NCBI RefSeq assembly: GCF_003432065.1
Contig: NZ_QWDE01000002.1
Location: 868,001 to 932,000, forward strand
Length of the DNA: 64,000 nt
Source of the DNA: Mucilaginibacter terrenus
GTDB taxonomy: Bacteria; Bacteroidota; Bacteroidia; Sphingobacteriales; Sphingobacteriaceae
Direction of reading: 5' to 3'
The notes under the pieces were generated by a model. That model saw nothing but the letters and a program-made list of their open reading frames with translations. It ran no database searches and was not told where the DNA came from. A program made the position numbers and the translations under genes. Below are positions 15,511-24,872 of the stretch, piece after piece (the stretch's first letter is position 1; each line of letters opens with the position of its first letter).

Positions 15511-17709
15511 ATGCCGTTTACCAAAAAGTGGTTAGTTCTCATAATAATTTCTCTGCCTTTTACAGTCATAGCCCAAAAATTTACTTCGCAGGAGATCATT
15601 CGCTATAAAAAGCAGGCGGAGGCGGTAAATATTATACGCGATAATTACGGAACACCCCATATTTATGCTAGAAGCGATGCGGGCGTGGTGTTTGGGCTGA
15701 TGTACACGCAATGTGAGGAAAACTTTAAAGGCATCGAACGTAATTACTTGTATCAGCTTGGGCGGCAAAGCGAAGCAGATGGCGAAGGGGTGCTGTACAC
15801 CGATCTGCAACTGCAAATGATAGCGGATAGTGCAGATGCAATAAAGGACTATAATGCCAGTAACCCTGCATTTAAAAAATTGCTGGATGCCTTTGCCGAT
15901 GGCGTGAATTATTACCTGTATAAACATCCGGAAGTAAAACCGCTTGTATTTAAGAAGTTTAAACCATGGTTTGCCCTGATGTTTACCGACGGGAGCGTGG
16001 CTGCTACAGAAACCGGGGATATATCTCCAAAAGAAACACAAGCATTTTATAATGATGGCGGCAACAACACCGGAGTTTTAAGTAATCCGTACAGCTTAAC
16101 ACATGCAAACCGCGATCGCGAAATAGGTTCTAATGGTTTTGCTATATCTCCTAAGCGTTCGGCAACCGGGCATGCCATGCTGTACATTAACCCGCATGTG
16201 CCGTTTTATTTCCGCAGCGAAGTAGGTTTGGAGAGTGAGGAAGGCTTGCATGCCTATGGCGCGGTCACCTGGGGACAGTTCTTTGTTTACCAGGGTTTTA
16301 ACCAGCATTGCGGTTGGATGCACACCAGCAGCTATGCAGATGTTGGGGATGTTTACATGGAGAAAGTGCAAAAGCAGGATGGCAAGTGGTTTTACGAGTA
16401 TGACGGAAAACTAATGCCCGTAACAGAAAGAAAGCTCGAGCTAAGTTTCAAAAATGGCAATCAGCTTCAGCATAAAACAATAACAGCCTATTACACGCAC
16501 CACGGGCCTGTGCTTGCCGCGCGAAATGGTAAGTGGCTGGCGCTGCGGCATAATAACCGGTCGTACAAAGCACTGCTCGAGTCGTGGCTCATCACTAAAG
16601 CCAATACGTTCGGCCAGTACAAACAGGCCATGTCGCTGCTGGCAAATACCAGTAACAACACCGTTTATGCTGATGACCAGGGGAATACTGCCTTTTGGTA
16701 CGGAGACTTTATGCCACGCAGGGATAAGGGTATCGATTGGAATGTTCCGGTAGATGGAACCACATCAGCTACCGAATGGAAAGGCTTGCACCCGTTAAAT
16801 GAGTTGGTGCAGGTAATTAATCCTTCTACAGGGTTTATACAAAATTGCAATTCGTCAATATTCAGTTCGGCCGGTAGCGCCAGTCCCGACAGATCAAAGT
16901 TCCCGAGATACATGGCACCCGATGATGAGAACTACCGCGGCATTAACGCGGAAAGGCTGTTCAGCGGAACCGAAAAGCTAACAATTGATGGCTTAATTGC
17001 AAAAGGCTACGACCATTACCTGAGTGCCTTTGACGATATGCTGCCTGCCCTGTTCAGCGCGTATGACAAAGCTCCTGATAGCTTAAAAACAAAGCTGGCG
17101 GAGCCAGTTGCTTTGCTAAATAACTGGGACAAACGTAGTGCTGCCAATTCGGTAGCAACTACTCTGGCTGTGGAGTGGGGTACTTTATTAATGCGTAACA
17201 TGTCACCACCCGCACCCGGCGAGAGCAGCTTCCAGGTAAAGCGGGTTAGGGAGATGCTAAAAACCATCTCGCCCGAATTACAGCTGACCTTACTAAGCAA
17301 AGTAATGTCTGATTTGCAAAACAGGTACGGAAACTGGAAGATGCAGTGGGGCGATATCAACCGGTATCAGCGCCCGGCAGACGGTATCACGTTTGATGAT
17401 AAACAAGCCAGCTTGCCGGTTTGGCTAACTGCATCAAACTTCGGGCAATTGCCTTCGTTTCAAAGTAAAATCATGCCCGGCACCCAAAAGCGCTATGGCT
17501 TTTCCGGCAATAGCTTTATTGCGGCCGTGGAGTTTGGTCCAACTGTAAAAGCAAAGAGCATTATCACGGGCGGCCATTCGTTTGATGCAGCCTCGCCAAA
17601 CTTTACCGACCAGGCAAAGGGATATCTTGACGGGAAGTTTAAAGATGTACTGTTCTATAAGCAAGATGTGCTTAAGCACGCGGTGAAAACCTATCATCCC
17701 GGATTTTAA
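15511..17709 (+). CDS. Penicillin acylase family N-terminal nucleophile hydrolase (AHL-acylase-like)
   Basis: 732 residues with a signal peptide ending near residue 22 (PFTVIAQ). Such proteins are made as a periplasmic precursor and cut into alpha and beta chains. The expected nucleophile is Ser207 in IGSNGFAIS, with cleavage between Gly206 and Ser207. The following SATGHAMLYINPHVPF matches the family's small-molecule acylase motif, and GFNQHCGWMHTSS lies further on. The N-terminal INIIRDNYGTPHIYA block is diagnostic. Substrates could be acyl-homoserine lactones, beta-lactams or other amides, and the sequence does not decide. The SNG motif replaces the usual SNN/SNS-W. It stands alone or with the DUF3857 gene 44 bp downstream. 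Confidence 0.87.
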   Translation: MPFTKKWLVLIIISLPFTVIAQKFTSQEIIRYKKQAEAVNIIRDNYGTPHIYARSDAGVVFGLMYTQCEENFKGIERNYLYQLGRQSEADGEGVLYTDLQLQMIADSADAIKDYNASNPAFKKLLDAFADGVNYYLYKHPEVKPLVFKKFKPWFALMFTDGSVAATETGDISPKETQAFYNDGGNNTGVLSNPYSLTHANRDREIGSNGFAISPKRSATGHAMLYINPHVPFYFRSEVGLESEEGLHAYGAVTWGQFFVYQGFNQHCGWMHTSSYADVGDVYMEKVQKQDGKWFYEYDGKLMPVTERKLELSFKNGNQLQHKTITAYYTHHGPVLAARNGKWLALRHNNRSYKALLESWLITKANTFGQYKQAMSLLANTSNNTVYADDQGNTAFWYGDFMPRRDKGIDWNVPVDGTTSATEWKGLHPLNELVQVINPSTGFIQNCNSSIFSSAGSASPDRSKFPRYMAPDDENYRGINAERLFSGTEKLTIDGLIAKGYDHYLSAFDDMLPALFSAYDKAPDSLKTKLAEPVALLNNWDKRSAANSVATTLAVEWGTLLMRNMSPPAPGESSFQVKRVREMLKTISPELQLTLLSKVMSDLQNRYGNWKMQWGDINRYQRPADGITFDDKQASLPVWLTASNFGQLPSFQSKIMPGTQKRYGFSGNSFIAAVEFGPTVKAKSIITGGHSFDAASPNFTDQAKGYLDGKFKDVLFYKQDVLKHAVKTYHPGF

Positions 17710-17753
17710 CGGGCCGCTCTTTTTTCATAGCTTAGTTGGCCAAACCACATCAT

Positions 17754-19655
17754 TTGAAACGTTTTTACTTACTGTTGTTCCTGCTGTACAGTTCCGGCAT
17801 AACACTTTATGCCCAAAAAGCCGCTTTTGGCCAAATTGATACCGCCGACCTGAAACTAACCTCATGCAGTTTTGAAAAGAATGCCAGCGCTATGGTATTG
17901 TTTAACACCGCCAAAGCAAGTTATACCAAATATGATGGCATTGATATGGAGGTACACCGCCGCGTAAAGGTGTTTAACGAACAAGGCACTGTAACGGCTA
18001 ACGTTAAGTTGCAGTACTACAGCGGCGGCCATAATGAGGATATAAAGAACATACAAGTAATATCCCTAAACCTTGTAGACGGTAAAATTGCGATAACGCC
18101 GCTTGATCCCAAACTTATCTACGTGCAAAAAGTGGATAAAACACAAAAACAGGTGGTGTTTACTGCGCCTGCTGTAAAGGCCGGCTCTGTAATAGACATT
18201 AAGTATACGTGGCATACATCGTTGTCATACAACTTTCCCTCCTGGCTTTTTCAGGAACTGATTCCCACGCGTTACAGCGAGTACCAGGCCGAAGTTAAGT
18301 ATGGCTATAGTTTTAATGTTATTAAAAAAAGCACACAGCCTTTTGTAACAGACACTGCTTACCTGGTAAAAGAGCAGCGCCTGAAGAGACACGTTTACGC
18401 AATGTCTAATATACCCGGGTTTAAGTTAGAAGCCTATATGGGTTCTGTTGAAGATAACTTGCAAGGTGTATATTTTAAACCGGCTCAATCTGAGATGGAT
18501 TGGAACATGATTGGTTTAAGGTTATTATTAACCACGGATTTTGGTGGACAGTGGAACTTACCCTTAAAAGGCGAAAAAGATATCATAAACGAAGCCAAAG
18601 TTTTAAAAACAGATGAAGATAAAATTGCCTACATCTTTAACACGGTTAAAAACACTGTAAGGTGGAATGAAACCGATCTTGCTTATTCAGAAAAAGGAAT
18701 TCCTGCAGCATGGGCTTTACATACCGGGAATTCTACTGAAATAAATTTGATGCTGTACCGGTTGCTTATGCAAAGCGGAGTTAAGCCAACACTGCTGATG
18801 CTAGGCACCCGCGACCATGGTGAGATTGAATTTAATAACCCGAGTTTTGACAGGCTGAATAAAACGGTGGTAAGGGTACCGATAGATTCGTTGCAGTATT
18901 ATGTGTTAGACGCGAGCGGCAAGTATAATACCTATAACAGCACTCCTTATGATTTGCTTGGTATTAACATGCTTACAATAGATCCGGACAAGAAGGACTT
19001 TCAAATAGTAAAACTAAAAACCGCTTTACCATCAACAGAGATAGTATTGGTAGATGCATCATTAAATCCAACAGGTAAAATGGATGGCAGTGTACAGGTA
19101 GCCAGTTCTAATTACAAGCGGATAAGCAAGCTGGAAGTTTATGATAAAATTGGCGAAAAGAAATATTTAGAAGCCATTAAAGATGACAACAATAACCTGC
19201 AGCTAAGCGACTTTAAATTTAGCAACCTGGAGGCAGACACCTTGCCGCTAAGAGAGGACTTTAACTTTAAGCTGGAACTTACGGGCAGTGATGACAACTA
19301 TATATACTTTAGCCCTAACCTTTTTACCGGGATTGGTGCAAATCCATTTCTAAGTGAATCCAGGCTGGCAGATGTAGATTTTATATTTCCATCTACTTAT
19401 TCTATAAACGGCAATTACAAGCTTCCTGTGGGCTTTAAAATAGATGCTTTACCAAAATCAACTATCTTATCAATGCCTGACCAAAGCGTAACTTTTAAAC
19501 GTACAACCGGCGAAAACAATGGTGCAGTAGTAATACACTATGTAATTATCTTTAGAAAAACGAAATATACCCGCGATGAATATCCCGCTTTGCGCCAGTT
19601 TTTCAAGACCATGTATGAAATGCTTAACGAACAGGTAGTACTTAAGAAAGGGTAA
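17754..19655 (+). CDS. DUF3857/transglutaminase-like exported protein with degenerate active site
   Basis: No ATG is available. The TTG at 17754 gives MKRFYLLLFLLYSS, a good signal peptide ending at LYAQ, and a TTG at 17736 would add six residues. A DUF3857 beta domain (about residues 50-220) precedes a transglutaminase-like core (about 270-400). The usual G-D-C-K-D motif reads GNSTEIN, so the catalytic Cys is replaced by Ser, and the usual FNHV reads LNKTV, so the His is replaced by Lys. The Asp in YYVLDAS remains. Transglutaminase activity is therefore unlikely, and a binding or scaffold role is inferred. It follows the acylase by 44 bp, possibly in one operon. Confidence 0.82.
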   Translation: MKRFYLLLFLLYSSGITLYAQKAAFGQIDTADLKLTSCSFEKNASAMVLFNTAKASYTKYDGIDMEVHRRVKVFNEQGTVTANVKLQYYSGGHNEDIKNIQVISLNLVDGKIAITPLDPKLIYVQKVDKTQKQVVFTAPAVKAGSVIDIKYTWHTSLSYNFPSWLFQELIPTRYSEYQAEVKYGYSFNVIKKSTQPFVTDTAYLVKEQRLKRHVYAMSNIPGFKLEAYMGSVEDNLQGVYFKPAQSEMDWNMIGLRLLLTTDFGGQWNLPLKGEKDIINEAKVLKTDEDKIAYIFNTVKNTVRWNETDLAYSEKGIPAAWALHTGNSTEINLMLYRLLMQSGVKPTLLMLGTRDHGEIEFNNPSFDRLNKTVVRVPIDSLQYYVLDASGKYNTYNSTPYDLLGINMLTIDPDKKDFQIVKLKTALPSTEIVLVDASLNPTGKMDGSVQVASSNYKRISKLEVYDKIGEKKYLEAIKDDNNNLQLSDFKFSNLEADTLPLREDFNFKLELTGSDDNYIYFSPNLFTGIGANPFLSESRLADVDFIFPSTYSINGNYKLPVGFKIDALPKSTILSMPDQSVTFKRTTGENNGAVVIHYVIIFRKTKYTRDEYPALRQFFKTMYEMLNEQVVLKKG

Positions 19656-19708
19656 ATGAGTATTCTTCACAGCTATAACGCTTGTATTACAGTCGATTAA
19701 AAATCATT

Positions 19709-19716
19709 TATATTTG
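19709..19716 (+). promoter_or_regulatory. Bacteroidota -7 box (TATATTTG) close to the 19725 start
   Basis: An exact TAnnTTTG match ends 8 bp before the ATG at 19725, which implies a very short 5' leader. Confidence 0.45.
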
Positions 19717-19724
19717 TGTGATAA

Positions 19725-20210
19725 ATGAAAAAGTACCTATTAATACTATTGCTGATAAGCTCGGGTGCAATTGCCCGTGCGCAGGCTATAAGTTTTTACG
19801 ATCTTACTAATCTGGCCAATCTTTCTAATGGGGAAGCGCATAACTACCTGACATTAGGGAAGGTTTTTAAGCACTTGTACCTGGAAGAAAAAGATGGCAA
19901 GAAGCTGGAGCGTTTCCGCTCAGTAAACCCAAAGCAAAAGGAGCAAACTGTTACTATAGGTGTGAATACCGTATTGTCAAGCGGAGGCGTTTTACGAACA
20001 GTAACCTATACTACGCGGGACCCGCAGCACATTTACAACCTGATAGCGCAGGCAAAAAGAAACCGTATGGAAATGCGTTTCGAGGGGGCAGATGCGGATA
20101 ACAACATCTACATTTTTGATAATGATTTTTACCACGTAGCTATGTATGTGAGCAATAAGCACGGCAATGGCCTTATACGTGTAGATCAAAAGGAATTCGT
20201 AGCTTACTAA
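19725..20210 (+). CDS. Exported hypothetical protein (161 aa)
   Basis: A signal peptide (MKKYLLILLLISSGAIARAQ) is followed by about 140 residues with no family I recognise. The mature part has alternating short strands and ends KHGNGLIRVDQKEFVAY. One lysine/arginine-rich helix (QAKRNRMEMRF) is visible. It is probably periplasmic or secreted. It ends 17 bp before a strong shared terminator and converges with the lepB gene. Confidence 0.65.
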   Translation: MKKYLLILLLISSGAIARAQAISFYDLTNLANLSNGEAHNYLTLGKVFKHLYLEEKDGKKLERFRSVNPKQKEQTVTIGVNTVLSSGGVLRTVTYTTRDPQHIYNLIAQAKRNRMEMRFEGADADNNIYIFDNDFYHVAMYVSNKHGNGLIRVDQKEFVAY

Positions 20211-20226
20211 TCAAAATATAAGAAAG

Positions 20227-20265
20227 TAAAAGGCCCGCCTCGATTTAACGTAGCGGGCCTTTTTA
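20227..20265. terminator. Bidirectional terminator between convergent genes
   Basis: AAAAGGCCCGC and GCGGGCCTTTT form an 11-bp stem with a 14-nt loop. A-rich and T-rich flanks let it work in both directions, for the 161-aa gene and for lepB. Confidence 0.85.
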
Positions 20266-20282
20266 CTTTAACAGGCTGCTTG

Positions 20283-21413
20283 TTAATTTACGCCCCTGAA
20301 TATGCGGCTCCAGCGTATTTTGCTAAAGAATGATCCGTTATCGTCCCAGCTCATCCATATGAACAGCGCCTTGCCCACCACATGATCTTCCGGAACAAAG
20401 CCCCAGTAGCGTGAGTCGGCAGAATCGTGGCGGTTATCACCCATCATCCAGTAGTAGTTCATTTTAAAAGTATAGCTGTCGGCTTTGGCACCGTTTATAA
20501 ATACCTCATTGTTTTTTATCTCCAGCTTATTACCCTCGTATACCTCAATAGCACGTCCGTAAATCGGCAGCGTAAGGCTATCCAGCTTAACTGTCCAGCC
20601 TTTTTTAGGGATGATTATAGGCCCGTAGTTATCCACGTTCCATTTAAAGTCCTTATTAGCAGGATTAAGCTTGTATTTTGGGTATGCAGCGGGGAATACC
20701 GGATTAAGCGGATCGGCGTAGCCACGCGGCTTAATGTTTGGAGTTATAGATTTTACGTTTGAGAACGACTTTAACTTAGCGGCAGAAGCCTTGGTCATTG
20801 TTGGGTAAGGGATGTTCTCGTAGTTGGATACCTGCAACTCGTCGTATACCTCAGGGTTAAGGTCGGTACCGTTTGTAGTAATACTATAATCGGTTTGTTC
20901 GCCCGGCGGGTTTGGAGCAGGTTTGCCGTTAACATATACCTGCGCGTTCAAAAGCGCAAGTGTATCACCGGGCGCGCCCTGGCAGCGTTTGATATAGTTC
21001 TCGCGTTTATCAACGGGACGGTAGTAGGGCGAGTCGGCCTCCATGGGATAATTAAATACAACCACATCGCCCTTTTTAATTTCGCTGAAACCAGGCAGGC
21101 GGTAATAAGGTAGTTTCACGCCATCCCAATAAGCCTTGGTACCAATAATGGGCATTGTGTGGTGCGCAAACGGGAAGGATATAGGTGTCATTGGTGTGCG
21201 TGCCCCATAATTAACCTTGCTTACAAACAGAAAATCGCCCACCAGTAACGACCGCTCCATAGATGGGGTAGGTATGGTATAGGCTTCTATAAACAGGGTA
21301 CGTATAAGCGTAGCGGCAACAACGGCAAAAATTATAGCATCCGTCCACTCGCGGGCGGCGCTTTTCTTCTTTTTGTTTTCTTTATCCTTTTTGCTCCAGA
21401 ATTTCCAGTTCAT
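20283..21413 (-). CDS. lepB: Signal peptidase I
   Basis: The inner-membrane protease that removes signal peptides from exported proteins. A Lys-rich N-terminus precedes one membrane helix (about residues 22-42). The catalytic Ser51 is in IPTPSMERSL and the general-base Lys is in NYIKRCQGAPGD. The later MMGDNRHDSADSRYWGFVP is the conserved box E. At 376 residues it is longer than many homologues. The extra part is an insertion between the Lys box and the C-terminal box, common in Bacteroidota LepB. It is the last gene of the parA-parB-DUF5683-dapB-lepB run, 34 bp after dapB. Confidence 0.95.
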   Translation of the reverse strand: MNWKFWSKKDKENKKKKSAAREWTDAIIFAVVAATLIRTLFIEAYTIPTPSMERSLLVGDFLFVSKVNYGARTPMTPISFPFAHHTMPIIGTKAYWDGVKLPYYRLPGFSEIKKGDVVVFNYPMEADSPYYRPVDKRENYIKRCQGAPGDTLALLNAQVYVNGKPAPNPPGEQTDYSITTNGTDLNPEVYDELQVSNYENIPYPTMTKASAAKLKSFSNVKSITPNIKPRGYADPLNPVFPAAYPKYKLNPANKDFKWNVDNYGPIIIPKKGWTVKLDSLTLPIYGRAIEVYEGNKLEIKNNEVFINGAKADSYTFKMNYYWMMGDNRHDSADSRYWGFVPEDHVVGKALFIWMSWDDNGSFFSKIRWSRIFRGVN

Positions 21414-21447
21414 TATAAAATAATATCAGCAGTAATTTAAATACTTG

Positions 21448-22194
21448 TTAGTTGAAATTGAACATATCTTCTACCGGGTAGAAGCCTTTTTTATCGTGCA
21501 GCCATTCTGCAGCCAGTACAGCACCAAGGGCAAAACCATTGCGGTTATGTGCGGTGTGTTTAAACTCTATACTATCAACTTCCGAGTCGTATATAACAGT
21601 ATGCGTGCCGGGCACACTTTCTATCCGGTGGCTTTCAATTAATAGCTGGTCTGCCGGGATGTTGCTGTCATCAGCAGTTTCGCCGCCTGTAAGAATATTT
21701 ATCCAGCCTGCTTTACGCTCCAGGTTTTCGGTAATGCCTTCTGCTATTGTTATCGCGGTTCCGCTTGGCGAATCAAGCTTTTGCGTATGGTGTATCTCTT
21801 CTACCTGCACCTCATAGTACGGGTACTTATTCATCAACCTGGCCAGTACCTTGTTTACGTGAAAAAAGATATTTACGCCTACGCTGAAGTTGGTGCCGTA
21901 TAAAAGCGAGTGGTTTCCTGAAAGGCATTTTTCTTTAATGGTACCAAGCATGTTATGCCAGCCGGTAGTGCCGACTACAACAGGTACATCGGCATCAAGG
22001 CAGGCAGTTATATTGTCCAGAACAGTACCCGGGGTACTGAATTCGATCACAGCATCCGCAAGTTGCAGGTTTTCTTTTGTAAGCTCGTGCAGGTTGTTGC
22101 TGCTAATTTTCAGTACGATCTCGTGTTGGCGGCTAAGGGCAATCTGTTCAATAATTTTGCCCATTTTGCCGTAGCCTAATAATGCGATCTTCAT
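21448..22194 (-). CDS. dapB: 4-hydroxy-tetrahydrodipicolinate reductase
   Basis: This enzyme reduces the dihydrodipicolinate precursor with NAD(P)H in lysine and meso-diaminopimelate synthesis, feeding peptidoglycan. The N-terminal nucleotide-binding loop is GYGKMGK (residues 7-13). The active-site motif is EIHHTQKLDSPSGTA, with the catalytic His and Lys, and the substrate loop includes GTNFSVGVNIF. At 248 residues it is normal to slightly short. It lies 21 bp downstream of the DUF5683 gene. Confidence 0.95.
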   Translation of the reverse strand: MKIALLGYGKMGKIIEQIALSRQHEIVLKISSNNLHELTKENLQLADAVIEFSTPGTVLDNITACLDADVPVVVGTTGWHNMLGTIKEKCLSGNHSLLYGTNFSVGVNIFFHVNKVLARLMNKYPYYEVQVEEIHHTQKLDSPSGTAITIAEGITENLERKAGWINILTGGETADDSNIPADQLLIESHRIESVPGTHTVIYDSEVDSIEFKHTAHNRNGFALGAVLAAEWLHDKKGFYPVEDMFNFN

Positions 22195-22215
22195 TTTTTG
22201 GCGCTTATTACCTTA

Positions 22216-22917
22216 TTATTTTAGCGTAAAGGTAATTTTTATCCCCGGAATATAACTGCCAAAATTTGAGGCGTAAGTAGGCCCGTTTATAAGGCCCGGT
22301 GCAACGCGCATGGAGAGGTCGTTGTCAACCGTATAGGAACTGATGAACTTCGCATCAATATAGGCGTCAATAGTCTGTATGCCCCAAAAAGCCAGGGCGC
22401 CCAGTATGCTGAGGTCGCGGTTGCGCAGGTACCCGTCAGATGCATCGGCCAGTGCCTGGTAACCAACCTTGGAGTATAGCTCGTATTCGGCTTTATATTT
22501 TACATACAGTGGGTAAAGCGTGGTGCCGGGCGCAGGCACCTCAGCGGTTTTGGCAATTTTAGCAAGCGCCAAAAACTGCTTGTGGTACTTTTGGTTGTAA
22601 ACAATAGCAGCGCCAAACAAGCCCAAGCCGGTATAAATAAGTGGTACTTTCCAGTATTTACGGTTGTAAACCTGTCCCCAGCCCGGTATAAACAACGAGC
22701 GTTTAACGGCCAGACTGGGTATGTGGGTGCTATCGGGGTGGTAAACCTTTTCCTTTTTTATTTTAGGAGCAAAGGAGCTGCGTACGGCAGTATCGCGCTT
22801 AACAACTGATGTTGTATCCTTACGTTTTGCAAGCGTATCGGGGTTCTGTGCCATTGCCAGCGATACCATCCCGCAAAAAAATAAAACAGCAAACAGTTGT
22901 TTAAGCATAATTACCAA
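22216..22917 (-). CDS. DUF5683 domain-containing membrane protein
   Basis: 233 residues. The N-terminus is a signal peptide (LFFCGMVSLAMAQ), followed by a basic low-complexity stretch. The conserved core SLFIPGWGQVYNRKYWKVPLIYTG then leads into hydrophobic segments. This is the usual layout of DUF5683 proteins found beside parB in Bacteroidota. It overlaps the end of parB by 7 bp (22911-22917), so the two are translationally coupled. Function is unknown. An envelope role linked to division or partitioning is only inferred from the neighbours. Confidence 0.85.
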   Translation of the reverse strand: MVIMLKQLFAVLFFCGMVSLAMAQNPDTLAKRKDTTSVVKRDTAVRSSFAPKIKKEKVYHPDSTHIPSLAVKRSLFIPGWGQVYNRKYWKVPLIYTGLGLFGAAIVYNQKYHKQFLALAKIAKTAEVPAPGTTLYPLYVKYKAEYELYSKVGYQALADASDGYLRNRDLSILGALAFWGIQTIDAYIDAKFISSYTVDNDLSMRVAPGLINGPTYASNFGSYIPGIKITFTLK

Positions 22918-23819
22918 TCCAGCATTTCAAGTATACGGCCAAGGTCGTCTTCAGACAGGAACGGTATTTCTATTGATCCATTGCCCTGTGCGTTAACTTT
23001 TACCTTAACCTTAGTGCTGAATTTTGAAGCCAGGTCATCCTGAACCTTTTGTATGCGGTAGGGTAGCTGCTCGGGTTGTTTACCTTCTTTCTTTTCCGGG
23101 GCGTACTGTATTTCGCGTACCAGCTCTTCTACTTTGCGTACAGACAGCCCTTCTTTAACTATTTTTTGATGTATGTACAGCTGTGTTGCCGGGTTATCTA
23201 CAGATAACAAAGCTTTGGCATGCCCCATGCTGATCTCGCCATCGCGCAGGGAGATCTGTATGGTCGGCGGCAATTTTAGTAACCTTAAATAGTTGGTAAC
23301 GGTAGAACGGTTTTTGCTTACGCGGCCGCCAAGTTCTTCCTGCTTTAGCTTCAGCTCGTCTATCATCCGCTGAAAGCTAAGGGCAACTTCAATGGCGTTT
23401 AGGTCTTCGCGCTGTATGTTCTCTATCAACGCCATTTCCAGCATTTGCTGGTCATTGGCGGTACGGATGTATGCCGGTATTTGCACAAGCCCTGCCAGTT
23501 TGCTGGCGCGCAGCCTGCGCTCGCCGGAGATGAGCTGGTATTTGTGCGCGTTGATGCGCCGTACGGTAATAGGTTGTATCAACCCCTGTAGCTTTATAGA
23601 AGCAGCAAGGTCCGAAAGGGCCTGCTCGTCGAACTCTGTACGCGGCTGGAAGGGGTTTACCTCTATCTCGCTCAGCTTAACTTCGCCTATAGAGCCCAAA
23701 GCTGAAGATTCGGATAACTGTCCCCCAGTATTATTATTCTTGTTCGGCATAACACTTGCCGAGTCGTTCAATAACGCGCTTAAGCCCTTACCCAGGGCGT
23801 TTCTTTTTTCTGCACTCAT
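22911..23819 (-). CDS. parB: Chromosome-partitioning protein ParB
   Basis: A CTPase and DNA clamp that loads at parS sites and, with ParA, segregates chromosomes. The N-terminal tail (KRNALGKGLSALL) is the ParA-stimulating peptide. The ParB/Spo0J nuclease-like domain follows (about residues 45-135), with NPFQPRTEF and the CTP-binding SGERRLRASK motif. The helix-turn-helix lies at about 150-195, and a C-terminal dimer domain ends the protein. At 302 residues it is normal. It lies 8 bp downstream of parA. I found no full parS palindrome in the window. Confidence 0.96.
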   Translation of the reverse strand: MSAEKRNALGKGLSALLNDSASVMPNKNNNTGGQLSESSALGSIGEVKLSEIEVNPFQPRTEFDEQALSDLAASIKLQGLIQPITVRRINAHKYQLISGERRLRASKLAGLVQIPAYIRTANDQQMLEMALIENIQREDLNAIEVALSFQRMIDELKLKQEELGGRVSKNRSTVTNYLRLLKLPPTIQISLRDGEISMGHAKALLSVDNPATQLYIHQKIVKEGLSVRKVEELVREIQYAPEKKEGKQPEQLPYRIQKVQDDLASKFSTKVKVKVNAQGNGSIEIPFLSEDDLGRILEMLDW

Positions 23820-23827
23820 AGTATAGC

Positions 23828-24631
23828 TTAGGCGGTTACAGTAGTTGCCAGTTCTTCGTCTTTAACAAGGCCGTTTTTCTTAATAATCTCGCGGGCAAGG
23901 TTAAGGTAATTAACAGCGCCTTTACAATTAGCATCGTGCATAATTACAGATATACCAAAACTTGGCGCTTCGCTTAAACGTGTATTGCGTTGGATAATGG
24001 TATCAAAAACCATATCCTCAAAGTGTGTTTTAACCTCATCAACTACCTGGTTAGATAGGCGTAGGCGAACATCATACATGGTAAGCAAAATGCCTTCTAT
24101 AGCTAAAGTAGTGTTAAGACGCGTTTGCACAATTTTGATGGTGTTAAGCAATTTGCCTAAACCTTCAAGCGCGAAGTACTCGCACTGTACCGGTATAATA
24201 ACAGAATCCGCAGCAGTAAGAGCGTTAATGGTAATCAAGCCCAATGACGGAGAGCAGTCAATTATAATAAAGTCGTACTGATCGCGAACACTATCCAGCA
24301 CGGCTTTCATTTTAAACTCGCGGCTGGCAAGGTTTATCATTTCAATCTCGGCACCTACCAGGTCAATATGAGCAGGCAGAAGGTCGAGGTTGGGGGTATC
24401 TGTCTTTTGTATAGCCTCACGTACATCAATGTCATTAATGATGCACTCGTATATACTGTTCTTAATATTGCGGGGATCGAAACCTATACCTGATGTAGAA
24501 TTGGCCTGAGGGTCGGCATCAACTAACAAGGTTTTATATTCAAGCACGGCCAAACTTGCAGCCAGGTTTATAGACGATGTTGTTTTCCCGACGCCACCTT
24601 TTTGATTGGCTAAAGCAATAATTTTACTCAT
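23828..24631 (-). CDS. parA: Chromosome-partitioning ATPase ParA (Soj family)
   Basis: A Walker-type partitioning ATPase that forms DNA-bound dimers and is released by ParB. The deviant Walker A motif KGGVGKTTSS lies at residues 10-19, with the dimer-sensing first Lys. Walker A' is LLVDADPQANSTSG, and the Walker B-like segment is IIIDCSPSLG. At 267 residues it lacks the N-terminal DNA-binding domain of plasmid type Ia ParA proteins, so it is the chromosomal type. It heads the operon. A near-consensus box (TATCTTTA) lies at 24721-24728 on the minus strand. Confidence 0.96.
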   Translation of the reverse strand: MSKIIALANQKGGVGKTTSSINLAASLAVLEYKTLLVDADPQANSTSGIGFDPRNIKNSIYECIINDIDVREAIQKTDTPNLDLLPAHIDLVGAEIEMINLASREFKMKAVLDSVRDQYDFIIIDCSPSLGLITINALTAADSVIIPVQCEYFALEGLGKLLNTIKIVQTRLNTTLAIEGILLTMYDVRLRLSNQVVDEVKTHFEDMVFDTIIQRNTRLSEAPSFGISVIMHDANCKGAVNYLNLAREIIKKNGLVKDEELATTVTA

Positions 24632-24872
24632 TCTGTATATTCAAAATAAATTATCCGGTTTATTCAGGAACGAAAAAGCCATGTATAAATTTTTAAGTTT
24701 GTACGGTTTTTCTCCGGCGATAAAGATACGTATTTAACCATGCGGATAATCCACAGGAAATGCCAACTTACAAACAATATTGTGAGTAGTATGACGAACA
24801 GAAGCAGGTAAGTGGTTTACAATCTTTACTTCTTTTTATCGAACTACCAACTCACTATTCACTACTCACAAC

